This document shows, one piece after another, positions 1-13,283 of a stretch of 33,843 bases of DNA. The stretch comes from Saccoglossus kowalevskii (lineage: Eukaryota > Hemichordata > Enteropneusta > Harrimaniidae): the NCBI RefSeq assembly GCF_000003605.2, contig NW_003151253.1, positions 1,082,598-1,116,440 on the forward strand, in the 5' to 3' direction. Below the pieces are notes generated by a model. The model saw only the letters and a list, made by a program, of their open reading frames with translations. It had not been told where the DNA came from and made no database searches. The position numbers and the translations under genes were made by a program. Each line of letters begins with the position of its first letter. Position 1 is the stretch's first letter.

Positions 1-2648
1 TCATCCACATTTTAAAAAGAAAATTATTCTAAAATATATGTATTCTGTATTTGACAAACAGTTCATTCGACAAATGAAAACTCACAGGAATATTTTTCAG
101 CTATTAGAACAGAATGATAGAGTTTTTATAATACTAGTTTAAAAACGCACTTCAAAGATTGCAGTGTTTGAAGATGTAGATTCTCAGGAGGCAACAGTAC
201 TGTTGACTTCTCCCTCCACTGGACACCAACTATTTAAGTTGATTTGCATACAAAGCAGAGCTTGCAACATGATAGATATTCATAAAGGGTGTTGTTTTTT
301 ACTTTTCATATAATACAGTAGTCACACAATGAGGCAGTTCATATTTGTCTCAGTGAATCATTAATTTTTGGCAGACACCTGTACTTGGACTAAAGCCAGC
401 TAAATTTTTCTGTTATCTTGCATGTTTTATGAATCTATTCACATCTAAATGCAGCACTTTTTTTGCAATGAGACATTTGTTTTTATTCTAAAATATCTGA
501 ATTACTTTGAATAAAGCTGGAAATTATGTTCCTTAAAATAATTAAACAAATAAGGCACCAATGTTTTTGTAAGATATTTACATCTTTTAAGAACATTCGG
601 TAGACTGATTCCCCACTGTTGGTTCAACCCCAAAACTTGTTTGTATTCAAAATTAATTATGACAATGCATATTTATATTGAAACAAACTATGATAAAGGG
701 AATTATATTATATAACAAAGGGCAAGGTCACCAGAGTTCAACTATGTTATTGATAATTAGCTATACATTAATTGCTTGCTTATTTTTGTGTGTGATAAAA
801 TGTGTAATAAAACGCTTTGTAGTGGTGAAAATTTCTCCGGGGTTGTACGACATGGAGGTAACTTTCACTAAGTTTTGTCTTCATGAATATCATAAAATCC
901 TGGCATCGCAATAAATAAACAGTACTCTGTATTAAGTATAATTTGATTATTAATTAAAGTAAAAGTATACAGAGCTTGAACAGTTTAATTCAAAACCCAA
1001 ATTTAATACCAAAAAATTAAAGTAATGAAAATAGAGAATGTGGTAGAGAATCAACATCATTGCTATTTATTGCTCCAAGAACTGTTGCAAATTTTAAAAA
1101 AGTACGATCTCTCCCAGTTACTAAGAAACTGCCAGCTTTATTGCACATTGGATTAGTGTACAGCATAGCTACTTGTTTGTCAAGTCTATCAACCTCCCTG
1201 CACCTATTACACAACATAATTGATTTCACTGTGTGAAAATTGCATCCAGTATCAAATGCATCACATCCGGTCGTCCTGGAGACTCGCTTAATCTCCCCCC
1301 TTCCCACGCACAATATAGAATACACAATTTCCGTTATTTGGCGACATTCATTCAGGCAATGGATTGACCAGAAACTGCAGTGATGTAGTGGATTACACTG
1401 CCTTAATCGGATAAGTTTGTAGTCTGTCTGGGAAAGATGCGGTTACCATAGCAACTTGCTGATCTTGTTAGAAGAACATGTCAATAAGACAAAGAAAAGC
1501 AGGAACGTGATTAATAACCAATTACATGCTGACAAAACTGTAAATGAAATTGTTTGGTGACTGTAATTGGCTAATCAGGGTCACCGAGTAGAGTGATTGC
1601 CCTTGTCAGTTCGTTCTGTGATGTCATTTCTTCTGTTAAGTCTGTTAATTAAACGTCAATGCTTGGATATCCCATCAGTGGAGGAAAGTACATACAGAGG
1701 GCAATAGTTCAGATATTGACTGACAGCATGACTTATTCAGGCTCAATAATCCAAACGTTTGTGAGATAGAAAAAAACATTCTATCTCATTTCCAACCTAT
1801 TATTTTTGTACATAATTTCAGTGCGATTAGAAATAATAATTGGATTTAACTTTCTTTACCAATCAAACCATCATTTCTCTTTTTTATCATCAGTGGTGTA
1901 CCGGTAATTTGTTTATACATGTATTTTATCTCAGGTGATTTTTCACGATACTGATTCATGTAAATGTATGTATCATTTTAGAAGTACCGTAAAACATCAA
2001 CATTTTTGTCACTTGAAATCTTCATGAATTTTCCCACCAAAAGGTCATTGTTTTGGACCAAATAAACAGAATAATAAGCACAGAAAATTGACAATGATGG
2101 TGGATAGATTAATATGCATATACAGAGCATAGAAGTTAGAGCTGCTTGAAAGTTAACAATGGTGGTGAATAGATTAATATGTAAATTATCTAATTAATAT
2201 GCATAGACCATAGAAGTTAAAACTACTTGAGGGAGTACAATTAGTACAAAACTTTAATTTTGGCTTTTGAACTTTTATTGGTGTTGACAAGATTTGAATG
2301 AAATGCTTTTTTTTGCAATATTTTTTTCTGATACAAAAATTTGTCTCTCACAACAACATTAAAGCAGATTACACTAATCTTTCAATAGTTTCTTCTTTTT
2401 CCGATTATGCTTTACTGGTAATGTCAGTTCAGTTCACTGAAAATGAACACATACATGTCACATGGAAAGATGTATACATGACTTGGATCTCATTACCCTA
2501 ACATTAAACATCTATATAATCTGATGCTGGAAGGAATGTATGTTTAAACAAAAAGATGTACATGTATATATTTAGTGACACTGTCAGTTGACTGTTAATT
2601 TAGAATACCGCGCATGATGACAGTTTATCAATCGTTGTTATCAAAATT
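1..2648. other. AT-rich non-coding stretch, no gene recognised
   Basis: No open frame here resembles a known protein, and the small open frames have no codon structure or credible splice signals. The part around 1240-1460 is somewhat richer in G+C and CpG than its surroundings and includes the palindrome GTTACCATAGCAAC at 1442-1455, which fits the RFX X-box consensus. At about 2095-2225 a segment containing 'tagattaatatg' and 'catagaagtta' is imperfectly duplicated. It could be intergenic or a 5' intron of the downstream ADAR gene. Confidence 0.6.
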
Positions 2649-2960
2649 AAGTTAAATTCACAGTGTTTTGTCTGGGCGTTTCAAGACTTGAAATCGAAAT
2701 TCAGTTAAATTCACAGTGTTTTGACTGGGCGTTTCAGAACCTGAAATCGAAATTCAGTTGAATTCACAGTGTTTTGTCTCGGCGTTTCAAGACCTGAAAT
2801 CGAAATTCAGTTAAATTCACAATGTTTTGTCTGGGCGTTTCAAGACCTGAAATCGAAATTCAGTTAAATTCACAATGTTTTGTCTGGGCGTTTCAAGACC
2901 TGAAATCAAAATTCAGTTAAATTCACAGTGTTTTGTCTGGGCGTTTCAAGACCTGAAATG
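2649..2960. repeat. 53-bp tandem repeat, about six copies
   Basis: Six head-to-tail units can be followed by the phrase 'cagttaaattcacagtg', starting near 2649, 2702, 2755, 2808, 2861 and 2914, a constant 53-bp step. Units differ by only a few substitutions (for example tctggg/actggg and cacagtg/cacaatg). Each carries 'tttcaagacctgaaa', a 5-bp hairpin stem. The last unit stops just before 'tgaactgtcattg'. Confidence 0.93.
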
Positions 2961-5900
2961 AACTGTCATTGTGATTGTTTGTTTGTCTGGCCACATTAGT
3001 GTACCTTACAGAACCTGTACAAAAGATAATATTATCTGTCTGAAGTGATGTATTTCTCTAAACTAAATGAAACCACCATGTTTGTTATTCCCTTTGTCAA
3101 ATATTTCACAAAATTAACCTGTATAATTTCGTTAACTTTAAAAAAAAAAAAACAATTTTGTGAGGTGTGAGAAATTATGCCCATTTGGTTCTTTTATTTA
3201 ACAAATAAATTAGACAAAAATACATTAATAAGGTGAGAATAATTGATGGCATTCATGCCTAGGCAGGTGTTTTAATAACAGTAGGGTTTATTCACACTCT
3301 GGAAAACATGCTCCGGGCCTTCATCAAGGCCTTAGACACATCCTGGAACTTTATGCTGGTACGATCGTTTATGACACGATTCTATTTTAGTCACATGCTA
3401 CATTTTCCATTGTAAACAAAGGAAAGTTTTTGAATGCGATGTAAATAAATGACACACATTTTTTCACACACACACATGAAATTTGTACCCCCATAAAATT
3501 CCAGGATGTGTGACCTTTAGTTACCAGGATGTTTGACCTTTATGGGTTATGCATATTAGCTATTTGGATGTCCCTGTTTTTGTGGTAAGATTTCAACACT
3601 TATATGCTGTGAATTAACATACAAGTGAACTGCATGACAACAATTGACCTCTCTGTGTCAGCTGGTTGATTTTTATCAGGATACACATATAAAGAACTGT
3701 CTCCATATTCCCATGCAATGAACAAAATGAACAATTTCTTCTATGGGGAACGTTTTCCAATCAGGTGACCTAATTGATGTCTCAATTCATCCCCAGCGGT
3801 ATCGTCAGCGTTTGATTTCTCATTATCTTTAAGTCGAGTTCAATTTGTACTCTTGTTTAAACGTGTCTCTGGGAATGTTGTGTCATTACGAAAACAATCA
3901 GCAATGTTGCCGCTGGGAAATAACGTTTTTTCGGTTTTGTGATCTTTTTAGCTCTTGTCTGTCATGTCTGTTTCTCGAAACTGAAACAACATCTATTTCT
4001 AGACCCATTTCAGCTCTTCAAAGAATGATCATAAAGTAAAATTGTGCTGTCTGTCTGTTGTATTCAGTATGCCCTCTAAGTTGATATGACACATCACTGA
4101 TGAACAAAGATCCTTTCTGATGCAACTAGTTGAGCACCACTGACGCAACAGAAAACCATACATTGATAGAGTGAATTTCAAAAGCAACATTATGAAATTT
4201 GTAATGCACTAAAATAAATTTCACATTTTGTAAACAAAGCGTAAACACGAAAGAAATTAGTTTTTTTTTTAGCCCTCTCCCTAGTAAAATGTCTGATAAT
4301 AATTTAGAATTTATTTATACCTATAAATTAGCTAATTTGATAACTGTTTAGCTAAGAAGGGCATATTTTAAACAAAAACATGAAATGCGTAAAAAATTGT
4401 GTTCAAAAATATGATATATTAAAAATAAATATCCGCTCATTTCATTTTATGAGTACTGGAAGGTCTTGTCTTTTCGACAAACATACCCACAATTCAACTT
4501 GCTTTCTAGGACAATGTCTCCTAACTTCTAAGTGTCAATTAATTACTTCATTACCCATCCACAATCTCATTTTTTGACAATATATTAGTCAGGGGCTTAT
4601 ACCCTCACACGTACAAGTAGAAATGTAATTTTAACTCTTTGAGCAACCTAACATTTTTCATTATTTTTGTGCATCATTTTTCTTGTTTTATTATATTTTC
4701 CTATTTTTATTAAAATTTTTATCCAAATGAAAATAATTTACAATTTTCTTGATCAAAATTTTGAAAAATTATGAAAAAACAATTGAGCGAGTTTGAAACT
4801 TTAAAAATGGTGCGTTGACTTTGGCACTCAAATGCTTGAGGACAACACACAGGAGCACTTTCAGTCCATGTCCAGTGTTGATTTTCTAAATATTCTATCT
4901 TGGCAACTGCTGTTGAGTGTGTGTAATCCTGTCACTTTTCACCATGTACACAGCCATCAATGTTTTTATTTCATGTTTGGTTACTGGACCGATTTTGTTT
5001 TTGAGTCACAGGTGAATAAATACCTGACCAAGTATTGCAATTGTACAGCGATGTGTTCCACATCAAAGTCAACATTCACAAAGTAAACTTCAGAATTTTT
5101 TAAATATTTTAACAAAACATTCAGAAATTATTTGGTCCAAAATAAAAAAAAAAAAGAAATTATTGAAAAATACTGGCAGGAAAATTATTTTCATTGCTAG
5201 AAATGTTTTCAATTTCTGTATTTTATGGCATTTGTGAAAGTCACCAACACACTTTTCCTTGCTACAAATTATACTGACTCACATAAATTCGTCTCATGGA
5301 TTTCATTCACTTTGTTCATTATAAACTTCTATTGAACATTTGCACACAAGTGTTTTGGTGGCTTCTAGAGTAGACAACTAGATTTACAAAGTAAAGGCCA
5401 AATGTACGGTACTACTTTTCTGTTGGTGGAGAGTCTTGACCTTTTCACCACCAGTTCTCTATTTTCATCACAAATTCACAAAATAGTCCCGTTTATTGTC
5501 TGCACTTTCTTTCAGACAATTGGGACAAAAATTATCAAATGTTTTGAGTAAAAACTGAAAATTAACTAAATATTGTTTGTTGGCTACAAAATAATTGTTC
5601 ATTTCCAAAAAATAGTGGACAATATATGAAAAAAGTGTCAAAAAAAGTGCAGAAAAATTTTAGCGAGAAAGTCTGGTAATGAAAAGGTTAAAAATACAAA
5701 GTAGATAGGTATTTAGCTGGTGGCTACTTCTTAACGAAAGCCCTGTAAACAAAACTTTTTTGGATAAAAATATTAAAATAAAAATAAATTCTTATTATGT
5801 TCACGTGTCCTAAAACATTATTTTATTTTTTGTAAATATAAATCCCCCCTCCCCCTCTTTTCAGCTGAAAAAATGTACAACCATAAGGTATCTGACTGAT

Positions 5901-7001
5901 GTGTACATTTCTTGTTTAGTGGATTACTGTCGAAGTGAAACGAAGTGTGCTACTGTTTAACTGTTATCCGTTACATAACATTTCTATCAAAGTGTCACCA
6001 TCAGGAGACAGCTCAGTGATTTCGAACTCCACTATCGCAAGTAGCTCACCAGTACGAATCTTTTATCTCAACAACGCAATAAAAAAAGCATTTGTTTACC
6101 GTCAATGAACCATGCACCAGTAGACTGCATGATATCCAGTCCTGTTTGTTTGCGTTTTACTTCTTTTATTTCATTTTCTAAGGCAAGTTTTCTGACCTTT
6201 TTACTGATTGTCTGGTTTATAATAACTCTTGTGTTGATTATTTTAGGTTTTGTCTTAATCTGTTCAATGTTTTCAACACCATTTATAGATTTTCCTATCT
6301 TTCTGAGCTAATATCTTGAAAAATAATTTAATGTCAGTGAAATTACGTGTGTTTTTTTGGTTTTCTTTTCGTTTTGTTTTCAATGAATTCCTGAATGAAA
6401 TATTTCATTTGATATCTTGATTACGTGTTCAAATAAAATGGAAGAGGAATTAAGCTAAATGTTTGTTTTGTTTATAACATCGGAAACCCTTAAAAAGTTA
6501 TCCAAGCATAGATAACAGGTGATTTGCATTCTGAAATATCCGAGATTTTGCTGCCATGGCATGCCACAGCACGTTCAGATTCTCAATTCCAATTCAATAC
6601 ATTTATCTTCGGCGTGGCTGGTTTGTTGTATATTCACAGAGAATCTCTCCCAGGTAAAAGACGTTTTTCTTGCAGCTGCGCTACCTTTCATTTCTCCTGG
6701 TGACATGTATTCATTCCATGCCGTCCCCCAAGTATGTTCACCACCTAGAATCATTTACATGGCTTTATTTAATTCACCCTTGATACAGAATTAATATCGA
6801 GGGTGTTTAATCTTTTGAATGGCATATATTTTCCAGCCAACCCATTTGGTGAAACATTTTAATGTATTATTCTATAATTTCTTTCCTAATTTTGAACCAA
6901 ATTTATGTAATTTCCCATTGGCTAGAGATCTTGATCAAAATTTTTTAAAAAGTGGCAGAAATTTATGCAACTTTTATTTGTGAAAGGTGACAACAGTTAC
7001 A
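2961..7001. other. AT-rich non-coding stretch, no gene recognised
   Basis: The stretch contains many A- and T-runs and scattered short open frames of no recognisable family. The one clear structure is an imperfect inverted repeat with arms at 3336-3362 and 3485-3511, followed by a second direct copy of 'ccaggatgt.tgaccttta' at about 3525-3543. I see no exon, RNA gene or transposase here. Confidence 0.6.
3336..3511. repeat. Imperfect inverted repeat, 27-bp arms
   Basis: The left arm at 3336-3355 (acacatcctggaactttatg) is the reverse complement of 3492-3511 except for one base. Extending inward to 3362 and 3485 adds five paired bases after two mismatches. The spacer is about 122 bp. It could be a small decayed MITE, but I see no target-site duplication outside the arms. 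Confidence 0.6.
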
Positions 7002-7085
7002 AATTGACCCATTTGCAATAAATATTGACCTATTTGTCATAAATATTGACCTATTTGTCATAAATATTGACCTATTTGTCATAAT
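7002..7085. repeat. 21-bp tandem repeat, four copies
   Basis: Four units of 'tattgacctatttgtcataaa' type follow one another with a 21-bp step. The first unit is divergent (gacccatttgcaataaa) and the other three nearly identical. The array lies about 100 bp before the 48-bp minisatellite. Confidence 0.85.
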
Positions 7086-7189
7086 TTTGCTTATAAGTTG
7101 GTTTATATATTTTTAACAGTCTGTGATTACACTGTGATTTTTTGCTTGATGTCATTATAACTATGCAATGATGTTTGGTAGTCTTAGCC

Positions 7190-8318
7190 GAGGTCATTAT
7201 ATCTTTTGCAATTGCATCTGATTGGTATTGTACTTGAGGTCATGGTGTCCGATTGGTATTCGTAATAACTATATATTATAACTATGCAGTCGCATCTGAT
7301 TGGTATTCTTGTAGTTTAGGTCATTATATATACGCAATGGCATCAAATTGGAATTCTCGTAGTTTAGGTCATTATATCCATGCAATGGCATCAAATTGGT
7401 ATTCTCGTAGTTTAGGTCATTATATCCATGCAATGGCGTCAGATTGGTATTCTCGTACTTTAGGTCATTATATCCATGCAATGGTGTCAGATTGGTATTC
7501 TCGTACTTTAGGTCATTATATCCATGCAATGGCGTCAGATTGGTATTCTCGTACTTTAGGTCATTATATCTATGCAATGGCATCAAATTGGAATTCTCGT
7601 AGTTTAGGTCATTATATCCATGCAATGGCGTCAGATTGGTATTCTCGTACTTTAGGTCATTATATCCATGCAATGGCGTCAGATTGGTATTCTCGTACTT
7701 TAGGTCATTATATCTATGCAATGGCGTCAGATTAGTACTCTCGTACTTTAGGTCATTATATCTATGCAATGGCATCACATTGGTATTCTCGTACTTTAGG
7801 TCATTATATCAATGTAATGGCATCAGATTAGTATTCTTGTACTTTAGGTCATTATATCTATGCAATGGTGTCAGATTAGTACTCTCGTACTTCAGGTCAT
7901 TATATCCATGCAATGGCGTCAGATTAGTACTCTCGTACTTCAGGTCATTATATCCATGCAATGGCGTCAGATTGGTACTCTCGCACTTTAGGTCATTATA
8001 TCTACCAGGGGTATGTAATGGTGTCAGTTTAGTATTCTCGTACTTTAGGTCATTATATCTATGCAATGGCATCACATTGGTATTCTCGTACTTTAGGTCA
8101 TTATATCTATGCAATGGCATCACATTGGTATTCTCATACTTTAGGTCATTATATCTATGCAATGGCGTCAGATTAGTATTCTCGTACTTTAGGTCATTAT
8201 ATCCATGCAATGATGTCAGATCGGTGTTCTCGTACTTCAGGTCATTATATCAATGTAATGGCATCACATTGGTATTCTCGTACTTTAGGTCATTATATCT
8301 ATGCAATGGCATCTGATA
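7190..8318. repeat. 48-bp minisatellite, about 22 copies
   Basis: A 48-bp unit built on 'ggtcattatatccatgcaatgg' followed by 'cgtcagattggtattctcgtac' repeats from about 7270 to 8318, with degenerate units from about 7190. Since 48 is a multiple of three, some frames stay open on both strands and give 16-residue repeats. Variation is mostly point changes (cca/cta/caa, gcgtc/gcatc, ttgg/ttag). One unit near 8005 carries a 9-bp insertion (about accaggggt). The repeated open frames are a by-product of the period, and nothing supports translation. Confidence 0.95.
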
Positions 8319-10095
8319 TGCTATTGACACCCTATTACTGTGATGTGGTTGACTAACAAACATTTCCAATTTTCACACCACAAAATCTATTGCTTTCACT
8401 CCAAATGTTAAGCCATTATTTTATTTTCAAATTGTAGACACATAAAAACTCATTATTATGCAAGCTGGTGGTACATTACTGTCTATTTCATCTTAATGGA
8501 TTATATATTAGTTGACTAGATAAACCTCTGAATGGCAATATATTCTGTTTCGCCAATAGTGTGGTTGCCCCCGAGCACTTTGCTACCACTTGCTGTCACT
8601 CAGATGTTCATTACTATAATAACGTTTTTTTCTCTATTTGAAGTGCTAATTATCGTAGTTCAGGCCGGGGCATGTCATACTTACTGACGTAGTTATTGAT
8701 TATTTTTTTTTACGTGTGCGTGTGTAAAAATTTATTTAATTGTTAACACGCCATTGACATTGACTATACCGTTATTGTTTATGATGTCTGTATAAATTTG
8801 TTAAATGGTCATACAATCGAAGCGAGGTCCTCTCTTTTTCGCCGTCGCTATGTTTATCAGTAAGCTGTGTGTTTTTCTTCTTCTTTTTTTCTATAACGGT
8901 CCACAATGTTTTCTGTGTGTATGCAAATACGGTTGATGCTTTTGTTAAGAGGTATTCATGTACCAAACTGTTTAGCTAACTGTGTCCTGGTATTCAATGC
9001 CTCTCTAGCGTCTCTGTTTGGCTCTGGCTTCACTCAAATCTACTGGTCTTTATCAATAGAAGATTTTTACAACAAAGGCCTTTGTGTCGTTGCCCTGCAT
9101 GTTTAGGCACACTCGGGTGGAGCTATTCTCTGTGTCCTTTGTCATGCATGGTAATTCTATTGAAACGTGGTAACAATGGGCCCCAACCTTTCCAGCTAAG
9201 CACAAAAGTCGGTGTCAAGTCAAGCAAGCAGACACACAGACGCACTGTAAAGTGTGGTTTCTAACCCCAATTCTGTTTCTGTCAGTCTGTCGTTGATGAA
9301 GGATCCTCATTCTAGTCTAATCTGTGAAAGTTTCTTGTATTAATGGCAGGTATGTGGTCGTGGCACAGTGTGCCTCGTTAGAATTAATTCTTCCTGTATT
9401 GCCATCCATCATATTTACTCGTTACATTTGTGACGGCGTTTGACTTATTTCTAACACGCATAGTGTATATCCTAAAGGAAAATGACTTTCTCTGTGGTAC
9501 CCAGCAGTGATCTTGAGGGGGTGTAAAAAGTTTCAGTTTGTGCAAACATGCAATCGTGCATTGATACCCTCGGTACCGTCACCTTTTAATACCATTGTAA
9601 CAAAATGACACGCTTCTCAGGCTTATTTCAAACTACTGCTGTTTCTCGTTACCTCGCTGTGACAGAATCATATGTCATACACTGGTGAAATATGCTTCGT
9701 AAAATACAGTGCATATGTCAAAACCATACAGCTTCCCTAAAGAGAAAAATAAAGGGTTGTTTATCATTGACATGCATCACAGAAGCTGATGATGTAAATG
9801 GCTAACCTGGTATCAATATAAAAAAAATTATTGTTATATTCATGAAAATCTAAACAACACAAATATCTCTGCTCATTTTATGGTATTTTGTATGTTGACA
9901 TCATCTGAGAAATCAGCTTTGAACTATAACAGAGATATTTAAAGCGAGTGTGTGAATATATGCCCATCGAGTAAACATTAGAAGTTTGCCTTTTAGTCAT
10001 TTAATCATGCATGGTAAACAAAATCAGTTAATAATGTTTGTTTGGCTGCCAAAATCACACGATTAATCAAGTCTGCTGAGCTGCATAGATATGCA

Positions 10096-10096
<1 letters not shown>
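8319..10096. other. Non-coding stretch, no gene recognised
   Basis: Unique sequence with moderate G+C between about 8560 and 9640 and scattered CpG. The short open frames resemble no family I know and have no convincing splice sites around them. I see no RNA gene. Confidence 0.55.

Positions 10097-10171
<75 letters not shown>
10097..10171. repeat. TCTG microsatellite, about 18 copies
   Basis: An uninterrupted run of the tetranucleotide tctg (equivalently gtct) fills this interval. The frames that read through it as runs of Ser-Val-Cys-Leu or Asp-Arg-Gln-Thr are artefacts of the repeat. Confidence 0.97.
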
Positions 10172-13100
10172 TACCCACACTTATTTGGATTATCTGCATT
10201 TATATCTTCAGTAAACCAATATCCCAATTCTTTTCCACTGTCAACTTAACTATGTATTGTTATCTACCAAGGTAATGTCCATTGCTGCCAAGTGGTTACT
10301 ACATAGTTGGCCTTTGTGTCCAAATCTTCCTATTCACACATCTGAAAATGACATCCCATTCATGGTACTCCTCCTTTTAAAGTTGTGGTTTAGTCAATTC
10401 AAATAGACTGAAAACATCAAATTTCTTCTTCTATTTTTGTTTAAATTTTAAACAGTTAGTAGTATATGGTTGATATATAGTAGGTCTGTACTCAGTCGTG
10501 CAGAGCCCCGTTTAAAATCACAGCTGCAATTTGTTTTACAAAATTGCTCTATTCATTAAAATAATTCATATTATTTTGTTTCTGAATGATAATTAGTGCC
10601 ATGTTTGGTGAAGCACAGTTGGTTTGACGAATTCATTCACTGTTTAATTTTTAGGGGTATAAAACAGCTAAGATTATCACCATGGTGATGAATAAAACAG
10701 ATCTAATTTACACCTACATAGCATCGCTGCATTACTTTCTTTCAGACAATACTGTTGAGCGGAACGCTGATTGCAGGAAATTAGATTTTGTTTCCCTCCC
10801 TCAGATATGGAATTGCTGAAAGGAATAGTTTTGATGAACGGCTTGAGTAGAACAACATATTCACTCACAAAAAATTCACAAAGTTTGCATTTCAATTTGA
10901 CAAAGATCTGTGCGATTTTTTTTTTGCTGAATCTGTATTATATGCAAATAGAAATACAATTGAAAAGATATGCCAGTATAGAAAGAAAATTAATTTGATC
11001 ACTTTAATTTTTATTTAAAGTCAACTTTTTGATGCGAGTTGGAGGGATAAAAATTTGTGACCATGAAATTATCAATTGTCTTATTTTAAAGCAGGGAGTT
11101 ACAGTGTTATTTGGTCAATTTTAACCATTTTTGTGAATGCTCACATACACATTTTTGATAACAGTATACGGTACACTATTTTCAATAATTCAGTGAAAAT
11201 GCATTTCATGGTTGGAATTAAGAGTGATTGACTACAGTGATTGATATTCTTGTACAGAATCCTCTTGATTAAAAGTGCATTTAAACGCAAAATTGTGTGT
11301 ATTTTAAGTATACTGGATTTGAAATATGAATTTTTTGAACCATAGAATAATACTTTGGTCATTTATGTAAGTACATGAACAACTGATAAAACTAATACAT
11401 AATGTGGCCTCCAAGTCAAACATTGCCAACAATATAACAACAACAAAAGCCAGTTCTACTTGAGAACAATGTCACTTTCACCAGTGAACATAAAATCAGA
11501 CATTTTTCAGCTCAGACAGTCTGTTTCTAAAATTGTTAAATTTTGTTCTCGTAACTTCGTACTGTGTTAAATTGCTCTGGCATTAGTTGCCGGATAAAGG
11601 CTGGCCGGCAACACCAGGAGGACGAGGAGGGCTGGCACCAACAGAAAGGGTTCTCAGTCATTCCCTATCAGGCAGTTTCCACTAACAAATTAGATGGTCT
11701 CCTATTATAACTGAGCAGCAATACAATTGATTGTAATGTGGTTTTTTTTTTTTTATCTCATCTTCACCTTTTAATTAGTCCCCAGGACGTTAATTTGATT
11801 CATTTCATGCAATGGAAGTCTTTGTCATCTGATGATGTAATCAATCATCCCTTTGTTAAGCAAATTAGGTCATATGCTTCGTAGTTCAAACATGGAGAAA
11901 TCCATCATGTTATTATGTAATTACATAAAGTACTCTATTGTCACTTGGAATTTATTTTCGCTGAAGGGACGAAAGGGATGAATCAGTGAAAATAAAATCC
12001 TGTGGAAATGCTTTTTTTGCTAAATTTTAAAATCAACTCATCAAAGATCAGTGAAAATTAATTAAAATCAATTTGCTTCGTCATTTTCACAGTGAGAGGA
12101 GGGGGTACTGATTCGAAAAATTTAGAACTTCATTTTTTCCTTGAGAAATGTAAAATATAAAAATGCAAATGAGTATTTTTTTCTTTAAAGACTTCATTTA
12201 AAAACTGCTTAGTTGTTTTGCCAATTCACAGGCACAGTTAAAAGTCATATTTTTGGCGTTGCCTCTAAGCGTTGGCTCTCCTTAGATGAAAGCATAATCT
12301 TAATTCCTGTACTTTAGATCTAGTCCCAGACTTGCTTTGTTAAAGCAACTGGTTTTGACAAGGTCACTTTATGGCAGTCTAATTCAGTTATGTGATGGCA
12401 TTTTAATTACAAATACATGCTTCACGTCCAACTAATATAAATGATTACTACTGCCTGGTTATTTGTTGTTCACTTTGTGAAGTTTGCATATTTTTTTGAT
12501 TCGTGTAGCTCATTCACAGCACGATGTAGTTGTACCAGATCCTGGCAAGTTAATAAAGTTAATTTTTTATCAACCAATTTCGGAATGCTTAAAGAGATGG
12601 GCTTGTTTTACCATCGATATCTAGCTATTGTCGTTTTGATTAACCAGGTTTCCTCTCATGTTCAGTTTTTGAACTAATAACTTTTGTTATGAATTTGCTT
12701 AAATAACTGTCCAAATATTGTGGCTGTAGAGTAGTATGGTATGGTTCAAACACCAAAGACAACATTTGCACCATTTACAAAATAAATCAAGATCAAGCCT
12801 CGGAAAAATGTTGTCCAAAAATTTACTACCAGTATGACAAACATTCCCTGGATTGAAATAAGTGAAAACAACAATAAAATCTGCTTATGAAATGTGTATG
12901 TAAATTAAGTGCCTCAGTTTGCATCACCGCCAGACCTCATCTGAATCTGCGCATAGTTGTGTGTTAAATTCTTAAAACATGAATCTATAGCCTCCTCTTC
13001 CAAAATCATTTCCATCTGTACAATCTCTCACTCCCACACACACACACCCACAAAGTATTCGTCATGATTATGAGATTTTACTAAAGATAGAAATAATCCA

Positions 13101-13261
13101 ACAAAAGATCATTGTTTAGCTCTAGAAACGAATCGGATGCAAACAACATGTACAGACAACAAAAATGTTTTCAACCCCAACTGCATAACTTCTTTGTGTA
13201 TTTTCCAAATCATGTTTATGCAAATTTGTTATTTGTATCTATATCTACGCTATTCTTACCG
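10172..13261. other. AT-rich stretch upstream of the ADAR exon, probably intron in part
   Basis: The large ADAR exon begins with a splice acceptor, so at least the 3' part of this stretch should be intron. No upstream ADAR exon was identified with confidence. A short G+C-rich island at about 11580-11640 contains a 7-bp inverted repeat (ttgccgg at 11587-11593, ccggcaa at 11605-11611) and stands out from its AT-rich surroundings. Its role is unknown. Confidence 0.5.
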
Positions 13262-13283
13262 CTTATTTTCTTTTTATTCGTAG
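13262..13283 (+). promoter_or_regulatory. Splice acceptor of the large ADAR exon
   Basis: A pyrimidine-rich tract (ttattttctttttattcg) runs directly into TAG, with the AG at 13282-13283. After it the reading frame continues into an acidic, charged sequence typical of ADAR N-termini. Before it the same open frame reads as hydrophobic, low-complexity sequence. This is why the exon is placed from 13284. Confidence 0.8.

Noticed and set aside
1017..1325. 102-codon minus-strand frame in a somewhat CpG-richer stretch
   Set aside because: There is no recognisable family and no splice signals of note. It was considered as a first exon of an upstream gene but cannot be supported.
7253..8316. Open frames of 133 to 226 codons on both strands of the 48-bp array
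   Set aside because: The period is divisible by three, so any stop-free unit yields long frames on both strands. Several units have stops in one frame or another, and nothing suggests transcription.
10005..10275. Open frames with repeated Ser-Val-Cys-Leu or Asp-Arg-Gln-Thr
   Set aside because: They are translations of the TCTG microsatellite.
13112..13283. The first 57 codons of the ADAR open frame as coding sequence
   Set aside because: The frame opens with TTG, not ATG. The sequence is hydrophobic and low in complexity, and a clear splice acceptor ends it at 13283. It reads as intron.
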